A stretch of 5,877 bases of DNA from Bacteroidia bacterium (GTDB taxonomy: Bacteria > Bacteroidota > Bacteroidia > Bacteroidales > BM523), in contig JACQWN010000196.1 in NCBI GenBank assembly GCA_016209245.1, positions 1 through 5,877 of the forward strand. Direction: 5' to 3'. Each line of letters starts with the position of its first letter. The stretch's first letter is position 1. The notes beneath the pieces are model-generated. The model saw only the letters and a program-made list of their open reading frames with translations. It had not been told where the DNA came from and ran no database searches. Positions 1 through 5,793 of this stretch are shown piece by piece. Position numbers and translations under genes: made by a program.

Positions 1-585
1 ATTTCGCGGGCTTTTCCTCCGCCCGAATATGCTTTCTGTGTTGTTCATGGACGGATGAAACCCAAGGAAAAGGAGGCCTCAATGAAGCTATTTGCCGGTG
101 GGATTTCAAACATCTTGATTGCTACAACTGTTATTGAAGTTGGAGTAGATGTGCCTAATGCTACAGTAATGGTTATTGAAAATGCCGAGCGGTTTGGACT
201 TTCGCAATTACATCAGCTAAGGGGCAGAGTAGGCAGGGGAACAGAGCAATCGTACTGCATATTAATGACAAATGACCATCTGAATGAGGAAAGCATGAAA
301 CGGATAAGCATGATGGTTCGTACAAATGATGGTTTTGAAATTGCTGAAGCCGATTTACAGCTGCGTGGCCCCGGCGATATTGAGGGGACTGTCCAAAGCG
401 GGATGCCGTTTGACTTAAAAATCGCAGAGCTTGGCAAAGATGGTCAAATACTGCAATCGGCAAGAAATGCTGCCGAAAAGCTGCTCCATAACGACCCTTT
501 ACTACAAAATCAGGCTCATCAATTATTTATGACCAAATTAAAAGCCATGAGAAAAAAACAAGCCGACTGGAGCAGAATTAGCTGA
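1..585 (+). CDS. recG: ATP-dependent DNA helicase RecG, C-terminal part (5' end outside window)
   Basis: The frame is open from base 1 and gives 194 residues ending in TGA; the first in-frame ATG (55) is internal, so the true start lies upstream. RecG is a superfamily 2 helicase that remodels stalled replication forks and Holliday junctions. What is visible is the end of helicase domain 2: HGRMKPKEKEASMKLFAGG (residues 16-34), motif V ATTVIEVGVDVPNA (41-54), and motif VI QLHQLRGRVGRG (69-80) with its arginine fingers. These are followed by the RecG-specific TRG-type segment DGFEIAEADLQLRGPGD (110-126) and the usual short helical tail. Mfd shares motifs V and VI, but the DLQLRGPGD segment and the immediate C-terminal end fit RecG. 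The gene converges on a minus-strand TPR gene, and the two stop codons overlap within 578-585, leaving no room for a dedicated terminator. All motifs present are intact, so the gene is probably functional. Confidence 0.95.
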   Translation: MSRAFPPPEYAFCVVHGRMKPKEKEASMKLFAGGISNILIATTVIEVGVDVPNATVMVIENAERFGLSQLHQLRGRVGRGTEQSYCILMTNDHLNEESMKRISMMVRTNDGFEIAEADLQLRGPGDIEGTVQSGMPFDLKIAELGKDGQILQSARNAAEKLLHNDPLLQNQAHQLFMTKLKAMRKKQADWSRIS

Positions 586-1228
586 TTTGTATTTCTTCCG
601 CCCTCCTGCGGTATTTGGCAGCTTCGTCAGTATTATTCATTAATTCATATACGCTTGCAAGATTATTCGTTAGCTTTTTTATAAGAGGTAAAAAACCACA
701 CTTCTCAACAATTTCAAGCGCCTGCATAAGGAATTTCAAGGCTTCGTCCATGTCACCTTTGTCGCTATATATAAGCCCGATATTTCCTAATTGATTTGCC
801 TGACCTTGCAAATAGCCAATCTGTTTGTGAATTTCAAGCGATTGCATAAAGAATTTCAAGGCTTCGTCTAGGTCGCCTTTGTCTCTATATATAAGCCCGA
901 TATTTCCTAATTGATTTGCTTGCCCCTGCAAATAGCCAATCTGTTTATCAATCTCAAGCGCCTGCGAATGGAATTTCAAGGCTTGATCCAGGTCACCTTT
1001 GTCGTTATATATAAGCCCGATATTTCCTAAAGCGTCTGCCTGCCCCCGCAAGTAGCCAATCTGTTTGTGAATTTCAAGCGATTGCATAAAGAATTTCAAG
1101 GCTTCGTCTAGGTCGCCTTTGTCTCTATATATAATCCCGATATTTCCTAATTGATTTGCTTGCCCCTGCAAATAGCCAATCTTTTTATCAATTTCAAGCG
1201 CCTGCGAAAAGAATTTTAAGGCTTTCCA
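578..1228 (-). pseudogene. TPR-repeat C-terminal part of a frameshifted gene
   Basis: This frame is open from just after a stop at 1231-1229 to the TAA at 580-578. It encodes almost only tetratricopeptide repeats with a 40-residue period. There is one partial unit (ALKFFSQALEIDKKIGYLQG...), three near-identical units of the IGLIYRDKGDLDEALKFF type, one more divergent unit, and a C-terminal cap (LASVYELMNNTDEAAKYRRR). TPRs form paired helices that bind proteins. No credible start exists: the first possible start is a TTG at 1171 inside a repeat, and the first ATG is about 1083. The preceding gene (1920-1216) ends in a half TPR exactly in phase with this one. Restoring 40 nt (the last base of an Asn codon plus 13 codons) would join both into one protein of about 460 residues. 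I therefore read this as the 3' part of the same gene. It could still be made as a separate short TPR protein if internal initiation occurs. Confidence 0.75.
721..1222 (-). repeat. Tandem 120-bp repeats encoding 40-residue TPR units
   Basis: Four full 120-bp units (721-840, 841-960, 961-1080, 1081-1200) and a partial fifth lie in tandem inside the TPR gene. By eye, units 841-960 and 1081-1200 differ at only 3 of 120 positions. Neighbouring units are less alike: 721-840 differs from 841-960 at about 13 positions and from 961-1080 at about 16. This gives a higher-order period of 240 bp, in which FMQSLEIHKQI units alternate with SQALEIDKQI units. Conservation at third codon positions suggests recent expansion or gene conversion and not only protein-level selection. 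Confidence 0.93.
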
Positions 1229-1920
1229 TTAATTCCAGAAATATATTTGGTGTTATTTAGCACTGTTGCCAAATGTAGTGCCTCTATGTACAATTGCAGC
1301 GAATAATCGTTTCTTGAAATTTCATAAGCTGCATAAGCGGTATTGAATATTTTTCTCAAATAAAGTTCTTTGTCCTTATTTTTTAATTTTCTATATTTTT
1401 TCAACTCCGCATCCATTTCTTCAAATTCCATAACCTCTATTGGCTTTTGTCCTACAGGTTGGAGACTTTGGGCAACTGCTGCCTGTTTATCGGTAAAAAA
1501 AACTTTAAATGAAGCTATAGAAACAAAATCGAATGCTTTTGTCTGCATTTGCTGCAAAAATAAATGAGAACAAAGAAGAACTATTTTAAGATTAAAGTCG
1601 GTAATATAATCGCGTTGGAAATTTAATTGCTGTAAAGCTTTGCCAAACTTTGAGGTTGGTAATGCCAGGATATTTAAAATACGAATAGACCGGTCAGAGC
1701 CGGTATTTTGAAATGCAGATTGGAGTATTTCAACACTGCCCGTATATTCAAGAACTGTACTATTATTTTTCTTCTGTAAAATTTGATTAGTGATTTCCCC
1801 TGCAAGTGCAGGAGTGTCAACTGCAATAATTGCTAGGTAATGCCCTCGTTCCAAGTATTCCAGTTCATTTAGAAAGCGGATAAAAACGACTTGTTCGCTT
1901 TTGGTCAGAAAATCGTTCAT
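1216..1920 (-). CDS. Degenerate NTPase-like domain plus first TPR; N-terminal part of a frameshifted gene
   Basis: It encodes 234 residues from ATG 1920 to TAA 1218-1216. No Walker A motif is visible. The N-terminal ~145 residues alternate hydrophobic strands and helices: LERGHYLAIIAVDTPALAGE (23-42), IRILNILALP (79-88), a conserved-looking LNFQRD (99-104), KIVLLCSHLFLQQM (112-125), and FDFVSIASFKVFF (130-142). From memory, this pattern (LNxxRD, a hydrophobic strand, then a DFxSI...F segment) matches the inactive NTPase-like domain that precedes TPRs in proteins encoded beside P-loop ATPases; this should be treated as inference. A charged linker (165-190) follows. Then comes a TPR start (KIFNTAYAAYEISRNDYSLQ and IEALHLATVLNNTKYISGI), which breaks off in phase with the repeats downstream. 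The gene starts 9 nt after the ATPase stop, without a clear Shine-Dalgarno, and is surely co-transcribed with it. As it stands, the product lacks nearly all its TPRs. Confidence 0.75.
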   Translation of the reverse strand: MNDFLTKSEQVVFIRFLNELEYLERGHYLAIIAVDTPALAGEITNQILQKKNNSTVLEYTGSVEILQSAFQNTGSDRSIRILNILALPTSKFGKALQQLNFQRDYITDFNLKIVLLCSHLFLQQMQTKAFDFVSIASFKVFFTDKQAAVAQSLQPVGQKPIEVMEFEEMDAELKKYRKLKNKDKELYLRKIFNTAYAAYEISRNDYSLQLYIEALHLATVLNNTKYISGINGKP

Positions 1921-1929
1921 AAACCGGAA

Positions 1930-3243
1930 TTATTGCTTATAGTAAACTTTAATGGTTTCCTTTATCAGCGGGTTCACTTCGTACCATGCGTTACCATTGG
2001 CATGAACAATAATATTATTGCACAAAAGCGATTCAGTAAGCAGGTCGGTTTGCGAAGTATAGGGATAATGCTTCCGGTCAATTTCATTTAACAGGTCAAT
2101 GATTTCTTTTCCGATTATCTTACGCGACATAAAACTACTTTCATCACCTACTGCCTTATTTACATCATTAATTGTAACTTTTTTACCTTTCAGGTAGCGA
2201 GCATTTTTTGCTGCCAAATATAAAATTGTGATGAACTGCCTGACTAGTCCTCCCGACATTTTAATTGCCAGTTCAATAGCATTGGTGTCAATTAAATTGC
2301 AGCCATTTTCTATTCGTTTGCAAATAATTTCACTTAGCAATTGTTTTTTCTTTTCCATATCGGACTTATCTTCATCCGAGATGGGCGTTGCATTTGGATT
2401 AGCGGTGATTTTTACATCGAGTATTGTAGTTCTGGTATCGCTTCCGGCGCCATATTCTGGTTGAAGGGTAAGATGAACAGGTACAGGGATTACTTTCCTG
2501 CAATTGATAGATTCGAGATAATATTTATTATGAACAAATATGGCTTTTATCTGTTCTATTTCCTTCATTTTTTCAAGGTCGTCAATAACCGCAAGCAGTT
2601 TTTTAGCAGTTCCGAATATAGAGTAATATTCCTCAATGATATCGTTAGTCAGTTTTAATAAATCTTCCTGCTTAACTTTAAAAAATTCCCTTACTATTTC
2701 GCGGTTCGTAGAATTGCGTTTGTAAGATGCTAAAAACTCCAAACCGGTCTCGATAATCCTCCAGAAATTAAATCCCAGAGCCGCTTTGGCATTCAGTTCA
2801 GCGCTGATTTCCGTTGTTTTTTCTTTTTCTTTTATTTTCTCAATTTCCCCGGAAAATTGCTTCTGAATTTCAACTAATTTCTTTAAAAATTTATCTTCCA
2901 AACGCTTTTCCGATTTAATCAATTCATGGCAAAACATCAGGAAAACATCAATAATATCCACATCGTTCGGGTCAAAAACATCGCGGCCTTTAATATAAAT
3001 GACTGTGTACTTTTTTTCGATTTCCTTATCAGGTAAAAAATTCAAGGCCGAGGTTTTACCTGTACCGGTCTGCCCTGCAATATAATACGTAATATTTTCG
3101 CGATCAGAATATAAAAGATCATCTCTCAACCTTTTGATTTCGTCGTCAAAAACCGGCACGTAGAACTCTTTATTTTCTTTACAGACCGGTATGGCCGGAT
3201 CTAAAACATTAACCAATTCTATGATGTTTTTTGCAGGCCTCAT
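1930..3243 (-). CDS. P-loop ATPase with C-terminal winged-helix-like region (AAA/ORC- or STAND-like)
   Basis: It encodes 437 residues from ATG 3243; a TTG at 3267 would add 8 residues but is a weaker choice. Visible motifs are a Walker A GQTGTGKT at 57-64 and a Walker B LLAVIDDLEK at 216-225 with two acidic residues. An SGGLVRQ segment (330-336) is placed like the sensor-2 arginine of ORC/Cdc6-type AAA proteins. Between the Walker motifs lies a long charged helical insertion (about 105-205). The last ~65 residues, ending LLCNNIIVHANGNAWYEVNP plus LIKETI, look like a winged-helix fold with a beta hairpin. ATP binding and hydrolysis are well supported. The target is not visible in the sequence. 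The gene is first in a two-gene minus-strand operon whose second gene carries a degenerate NTPase-like domain and TPRs, so a switch or regulatory ATPase acting with that partner is the best inference. It is probably cytoplasmic, since there is no signal peptide or convincing membrane helix. Confidence 0.85.
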   Translation of the reverse strand: MRPAKNIIELVNVLDPAIPVCKENKEFYVPVFDDEIKRLRDDLLYSDRENITYYIAGQTGTGKTSALNFLPDKEIEKKYTVIYIKGRDVFDPNDVDIIDVFLMFCHELIKSEKRLEDKFLKKLVEIQKQFSGEIEKIKEKEKTTEISAELNAKAALGFNFWRIIETGLEFLASYKRNSTNREIVREFFKVKQEDLLKLTNDIIEEYYSIFGTAKKLLAVIDDLEKMKEIEQIKAIFVHNKYYLESINCRKVIPVPVHLTLQPEYGAGSDTRTTILDVKITANPNATPISDEDKSDMEKKKQLLSEIICKRIENGCNLIDTNAIELAIKMSGGLVRQFITILYLAAKNARYLKGKKVTINDVNKAVGDESSFMSRKIIGKEIIDLLNEIDRKHYPYTSQTDLLTESLLCNNIIVHANGNAWYEVNPLIKETIKVYYKQ

Positions 3244-3331
3244 AGTAATAAAAATTACATTACCCAATCAAAAACTTTGTAACTACTCTACACGAATTGA
3301 ATCTTGTCCATTCTTAAATTTTTGTAAAGTA

Positions 3332-3365
3332 AAATATTATAAAAAAATTTAGCCAGTTTCACAAA
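3332..3365 (-). promoter_or_regulatory. Possible promoter of the ATPase-TPR operon
   Basis: On the minus strand a TTTG (3365-3362) is followed after 20 nt by TATAATATTT (3341-3332). The spacing fits a Bacteroidota -33/-7 pair, and the downstream box also resembles a general -10. It would give a leader of roughly 80 nt before ATG 3243. The surrounding sequence is very AT-rich, so chance matches are likely. Nothing else is recognised in the 200-nt gap between the ATPase and the lipoprotein apart from the terminator-like sequence near 3420. Confidence 0.25.
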
Positions 3366-3404
3366 GTGCAAAGTTATAAGAAAAAAAAGATAATCTTTGA
3401 AAAA

Positions 3405-3438
3405 AGATAAAATAAAAATTCAAATAAACCGGTTTGAA
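3405..3438 (-). terminator. Weak terminator-like hairpin after the lipoprotein gene
   Basis: About 12 nt after the lipoprotein stop, the minus strand reads TTCAAA (3438-3433), an 8-nt loop, TTTGAA (3424-3419), and then a T-rich run (3418-3405). The stem has only 6 bp and is AT-rich. The 10-nt palindrome AAACCGGTTT (3426-3435) overlaps it. The position and the T-tract fit intrinsic termination, but the stem is weak. Confidence 0.3.
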
Positions 3439-3450
3439 AATATTATAATC

Positions 3451-3816
3451 TTATTGTACAGGTATATGACTCAATAATATAAGACTATCCGCCCCTGCAT
3501 AATCATATTGGTATAAGCCGTCATCGCCGATTAATACCAGCAATCCGTTTGTGGGAATTACATCATAGGCATGAATATCGGGAAAGTGGTCAATCATGTG
3601 TTCGTCAATAGTTAATTTGTCGGTCACATCATATACTTTCAAACCTGAGATTCCATCGCATACAAACAGAGTATTATTATCAATTCCAAGCCCATACGGT
3701 TTGTCCATTGGATATGATTTTATCAGGTGGGGAGAAGTAATTGACGATACATCAATTACATCCAGTTCGTTTAAAACTCCACCGCATGTATTTCCGGCAC
3801 GAAGTGTGACATTTCG
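3451..3816 (-). pseudogene. C-terminal part of LVIVD-repeat lipoprotein, out of frame with its N-terminus
   Basis: The frame is open from just after a TGA at 3819-3817 to TAA at 3453-3451. It reads VTLRAGNTCGG, LNELDVIDVSSITSPHLIK, SYPMDKPYGLGIDNNTLFVC, DGISGLKVYDV, then AYDVIPTNGLLVLIGDDGLY. These beta-propeller-like blades (a strand, a hydrophobic xVxDVS turn, a second strand) are typical of the C-terminal half of LVIVD-repeat proteins. The only ATG (3708) sits in the middle of a blade, so independent translation as an 85-residue protein is unlikely to be meaningful. The upstream frame (4376-3771) carries the matching N-terminus. The two frames meet near 3811-3816, where the sense changes abruptly from SDEM to VTLR. 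From my recollection of family length, roughly 100 residues of middle blades are missing. This is a broken gene or an assembly error. Confidence 0.75.
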
Positions 3817-4376
3817 TCAGATTTAGCAACTCCGAAAGGGAAAAGACCTCCTCCGTAAGTATCATAATCTTCGGTAACCTTGTCAATCTTCCAATCAACA
3901 ACAATACCAATATTTTCATCTATTACACCGACAGGATAATTTTCGTTATACTCAGGAACGGAATATGGAAAAACATCCTGAATCCTGTCAACCAGGGTAA
4001 TATTTTGCAGGTTGGAAATATCAAGCACAATAAGGTCAATATAGCTGTCGGCATAAAGATAATTTCCTTTTACTGCCATATCAACATTGCCGGGAATATT
4101 AATAAATGCGGCATTTTGCGGTGATGACGGATTGCTGTTATTAATTACATGAACCCCTTTAAATTGATCGTTGATGAAAATTAACTGGTCTTTCAGGTAT
4201 ATTTTACCTGGATTGACCATTGCCTGAGGGCTACCGGAACTGACCGCTGAGCGCAGGTTTTCATAGGTCATATAAACCGGAATATTTGCTTCATATTTGA
4301 TTTTATCCTCACAGCCAGTTATTCCAATGAATAATAATGCCGGAAAAATAATCTGATAAAAGTTAATCTTTTTCAT
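3771..4376 (-). CDS. LVIVD-repeat lipoprotein, N-terminal part of a broken gene
   Basis: It encodes 201 residues from ATG 4376 to TAA 3773-3771. It opens with a lipoprotein signal peptide: MKK, a hydrophobic stretch, then lipobox ITGC with the acylated Cys at 22. The cysteine is followed by EDK; acidic residues there are associated in Bacteroidota with export to the cell surface. The mature part has propeller-like repeats of the LVIVD type: NPGKIYLKDQLIFINDQFKG, VHVINNSNPSSPQ, then IPGNVDMAVKGNYLYADSYI and DLIVLDISNLQN. True homology probably ends at about SDEM (near 3812); the last ~12 residues (SHFVPEIHAVEF) look like out-of-frame readthrough into the C-terminal blades. Function is unknown, and propeller proteins of this sort are usually surface binding or scaffold proteins. 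A TACATTTT box (minus strand, 4406-4399) may be part of its promoter. The start is supported by the signal peptide. Confidence 0.75.
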   Translation of the reverse strand: MKKINFYQIIFPALLFIGITGCEDKIKYEANIPVYMTYENLRSAVSSGSPQAMVNPGKIYLKDQLIFINDQFKGVHVINNSNPSSPQNAAFINIPGNVDMAVKGNYLYADSYIDLIVLDISNLQNITLVDRIQDVFPYSVPEYNENYPVGVIDENIGIVVDWKIDKVTEDYDTYGGGLFPFGVAKSDEMSHFVPEIHAVEF

Positions 4377-4436
4377 AATTGTAATTTTTAGTAAAGAAAA
4401 AATGTAACTATTTAAATAGAGGTATTATTATCCCAT

Positions 4437-4522
4437 CGAAGTACGAATAATGTACGAACTTACGAATTACGAAATGGTCAGCGAATTCGTAATTCGTATA
4501 TTCGTAACAAATTCGTACTTCG
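4437..4522. repeat. 86-bp intergenic palindrome with 37-bp arms
   Basis: The left arm (4437-4473) and right arm (4486-4522) are reverse complements at 31 of 37 positions, separated by a 12-nt loop (4474-4485). The arms are built from the hexamer TACGAA, at 4442, 4453, 4461 and 4468. Its complement TTCGTA lies at 4486, 4493, 4501 and 4512, so the spacings (11, 8, 7) are mirrored. The element lies in the 254-nt gap between the divergent lipoprotein and barrel-protein genes. It could form a long cruciform or RNA hairpin, or act as a cluster of protein-binding sites. No ORF is present in it. Confidence 0.9.
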
Positions 4523-4575
4523 GTGAAATAATCTATGAAATAAAATAATGACCTGAATAGTAAATAAAAAATTAC

Positions 4576-4605
4576 TTGCAAAAAACAAACAAACATACTA
4601 AATTG
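4576..4605 (+). promoter_or_regulatory. Possible promoter of the barrel-protein gene
   Basis: TTG (4576-4578) is followed after 20 nt by TAAATTG (4599-4605). This is a partial match to the Bacteroidota -33 TTTG / -7 TAnnTTTG pattern. It lies about 25 nt before ATG 4631, which would leave a short leader. The match is imperfect. Confidence 0.3.
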
Positions 4606-4630
4606 CAACATTATTTCAAAACGAAATTAT

Positions 4631-5377
4631 ATGAAATTTAGTATCATAAAATATTTATTTTTAATTTCTGCATTGTTGGCTTCATTCCGATTATCATCCC
4701 AGAATATTGAAGATGTAATTTATCTTAAAAACGGTAGTATTATTCACGGGAAAATTATTGAAAAGACAGAAGAAAAAATTAAAATCGAATCGCATGATAG
4801 GAATATCTGGGCATTTCCTGTTAATGAAATTGATTCGGTCAAATCTGACAAGGTTTATACTCCGATTACAATTCCTGCCCAACAAGAAGAGTTGAAAAAA
4901 ATCATAATAAAAGAACAGGGTTTTATCAACAGGACAGATATTGGTTTCCTTATAAATTCAAGCGCTCTTTCGTTCAGCACTTTTGTAATTAACGGATATA
5001 AATTCAAGTACGGCTTTTCTGCTTCCGGCGGCACAGGATTTGAAATTATTGACGAGCATATTCATTTTCCTCTGTTCGCCGATATACATTATTTTCCATT
5101 TAACCGAAGACATTCACCTTATATATATACCCAAGGAGGGTATTTAAGCCATTTCGAAAATTTATCACCGAATTATATTAAAGATGGAATATTATTAAAT
5201 GTTGGATTGGGTATAGCCATTTTTTCATCAGAAAATGAAGCATTTACAGTTAGCATCGGGTATTCATTTGAAAAGGAATATCGGGAACGATATATTGATT
5301 GGCGAAATAGTAATAAATATAAATATGAAGTGATTTTTCACAGAATTGCTTTCAGGTTGGGTTATTTTTTCAGATAA
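4631..5377 (+). CDS. Secreted KNGS-type protein with C-terminal outer-membrane beta-barrel-like domain
   Basis: It encodes 248 residues. Residues 1-23 form a signal peptide (KFSIIKYLFLISALLASF, then LSSQ) with no lipobox, so export by Sec and signal peptidase I is likely. Residues 27-75 are a small beta domain starting DVIYLKNGSIIHGKIIEKTE and ending NEIDSVKSD. This 'LKNGS..G.I.E' module is common in Bacteroidota cell-envelope proteins. After a short linker, residues 100-248 alternate aromatic and polar residues in beta-strands (TDIGFLIN, YKFKYGFSASGGTGFEII, HFPLFADIHYFPF, YIYTQGGYLSHF, ILLNVGLGIAIF, FTVSIGYSF, IAFRLGYFF), with a near-terminal Phe. This is a small outer-membrane beta-barrel pattern. 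The gene appears monocistronic and sits between two palindromic elements. Its ligand or role is not visible. Confidence 0.8.
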   Translation: MKFSIIKYLFLISALLASFRLSSQNIEDVIYLKNGSIIHGKIIEKTEEKIKIESHDRNIWAFPVNEIDSVKSDKVYTPITIPAQQEELKKIIIKEQGFINRTDIGFLINSSALSFSTFVINGYKFKYGFSASGGTGFEIIDEHIHFPLFADIHYFPFNRRHSPYIYTQGGYLSHFENLSPNYIKDGILLNVGLGIAIFSSENEAFTVSIGYSFEKEYRERYIDWRNSNKYKYEVIFHRIAFRLGYFFR

Positions 5378-5388
5378 TCAATTTCTGC

Positions 5389-5521
5389 TAATTAGTGTCT
5401 GTCTGTAATGTCAATACACAAATAAATATATCGACACAAATTACACGAATTTACAGGAAAAAAATATTTTTAATTCGTGCAATTCGTGTCATATTCAGAG
5501 TTTATGGACAGACACTAATTA
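5389..5521. repeat. 133-bp palindromic element with perfect 15-bp inverted ends
   Basis: The ends are perfect inverted repeats: TAATTAGTGTCTGTC at 5389-5403 and its complement at 5507-5521. Inside, GACACAAATTACACGAATT (5433-5451) pairs with 5472-5490 at 17 of 19 positions. The centre is an AT-only palindrome, AAAAATATTTTT (5460-5471). The outer and inner arms have slightly different centres, so the fold would be a bulged hairpin. There is no ORF of its own, and it is far too short for a transposase. It resembles a MITE-like or REP-like intergenic element. It fills the gap between the barrel gene and the remnant at 5735-5526. Confidence 0.88.
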
Positions 5522-5525
5522 AGAG

Positions 5526-5735
5526 TCAATATTTGACCTTCCATTCTTTTGGCTTGAATTTATCGTCATTGACAATTTCTACAATTTTGGGCTTTACCAT
5601 TTCTGTAACAAATTTTCCCCAAGTTCCTGCGAGTTCACCAATTTTTTTATCAGTTTCCATTGAACGCCTGTGAAATTCTTTTGATTGTTTTTCAAGCAAT
5701 TCAAGTATATCCTGCTTTGTCAATTTCTTTTTCAT
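5526..5735 (-). pseudogene. Short helical protein, probable N-terminal remnant of a nuclease-like family
   Basis: It encodes 69 residues from ATG 5735 to TGA 5528-5526; the TTG at 5768 would add 11 residues and is less likely. The sequence starts MKKKLTKQDILELLEKQSKE, then has ETDKKIGELAGTWGKFVTEM (27-46) and VKPKIVEI (47-54). From memory, an 'ETDKKI..L...WG.FVE.MV.P' segment occurs in larger proteins, where a heptad-rich N-terminus precedes a PD-(D/E)XK-nuclease-like domain (DUF3782-type proteins and relatives). That C-terminal domain is absent here: the frame stops after NDDKFKPKEWKVKY. The stop lies 4 nt from the palindrome edge at 5521, which fits loss of the 3' part during insertion or rearrangement. 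It could instead be a genuine small protein. Confidence 0.55.
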
Positions 5736-5793
5736 TTTTGTTAATCTATTATATCTACAAAAATACAAAATTTAATTATAAAAATCAATGAAA

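Noticed and set aside
173..463. Minus-strand ORFs opposite recG
   Set aside because: They are antisense to strongly conserved helicase motifs and show no protein-like features of their own.
721..1222. CRISPR-like direct repeats
   Set aside because: The repeat unit is 120 bp with no variable spacers. It is translated in frame as TPR units.
1216..1228. Programmed -1 ribosomal frameshift joining the two TPR-gene frames
   Set aside because: The frames differ by -1, but the overlap contains no canonical X-XXY-YYZ slippery heptamer. A simple slip would also leave the TPR unit short of 13 residues. A deletion explains both facts.
2228..2658. Plus-strand ORFs opposite the P-loop ATPase
   Set aside because: They lie antisense to the ATPase coding sequence with Walker B. 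The hydrophobic composition is what is expected from reading AT-rich DNA on the wrong strand.
3243..3267. TTG at 3267 as the ATPase start
   Set aside because: An in-frame ATG at 3243 is only 8 codons further on, and the extra residues carry no motif.
4408..4611. 67-residue minus-strand ORF over the intergenic palindrome
   Set aside because: It is read through the TACGAA palindrome and AT-rich spacer, with no recognisable domain. It looks like a chance open frame.
5389..5521. Insertion sequence with transposase
   Set aside because: At 133 bp, and without coding capacity, it can only be a non-autonomous or REP-like element.
5395..5673. 92-residue plus-strand ORF across the second palindrome
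   Set aside because: Its first half is palindrome sequence and its second half is antisense to the better-supported ORF at 5735-5526.
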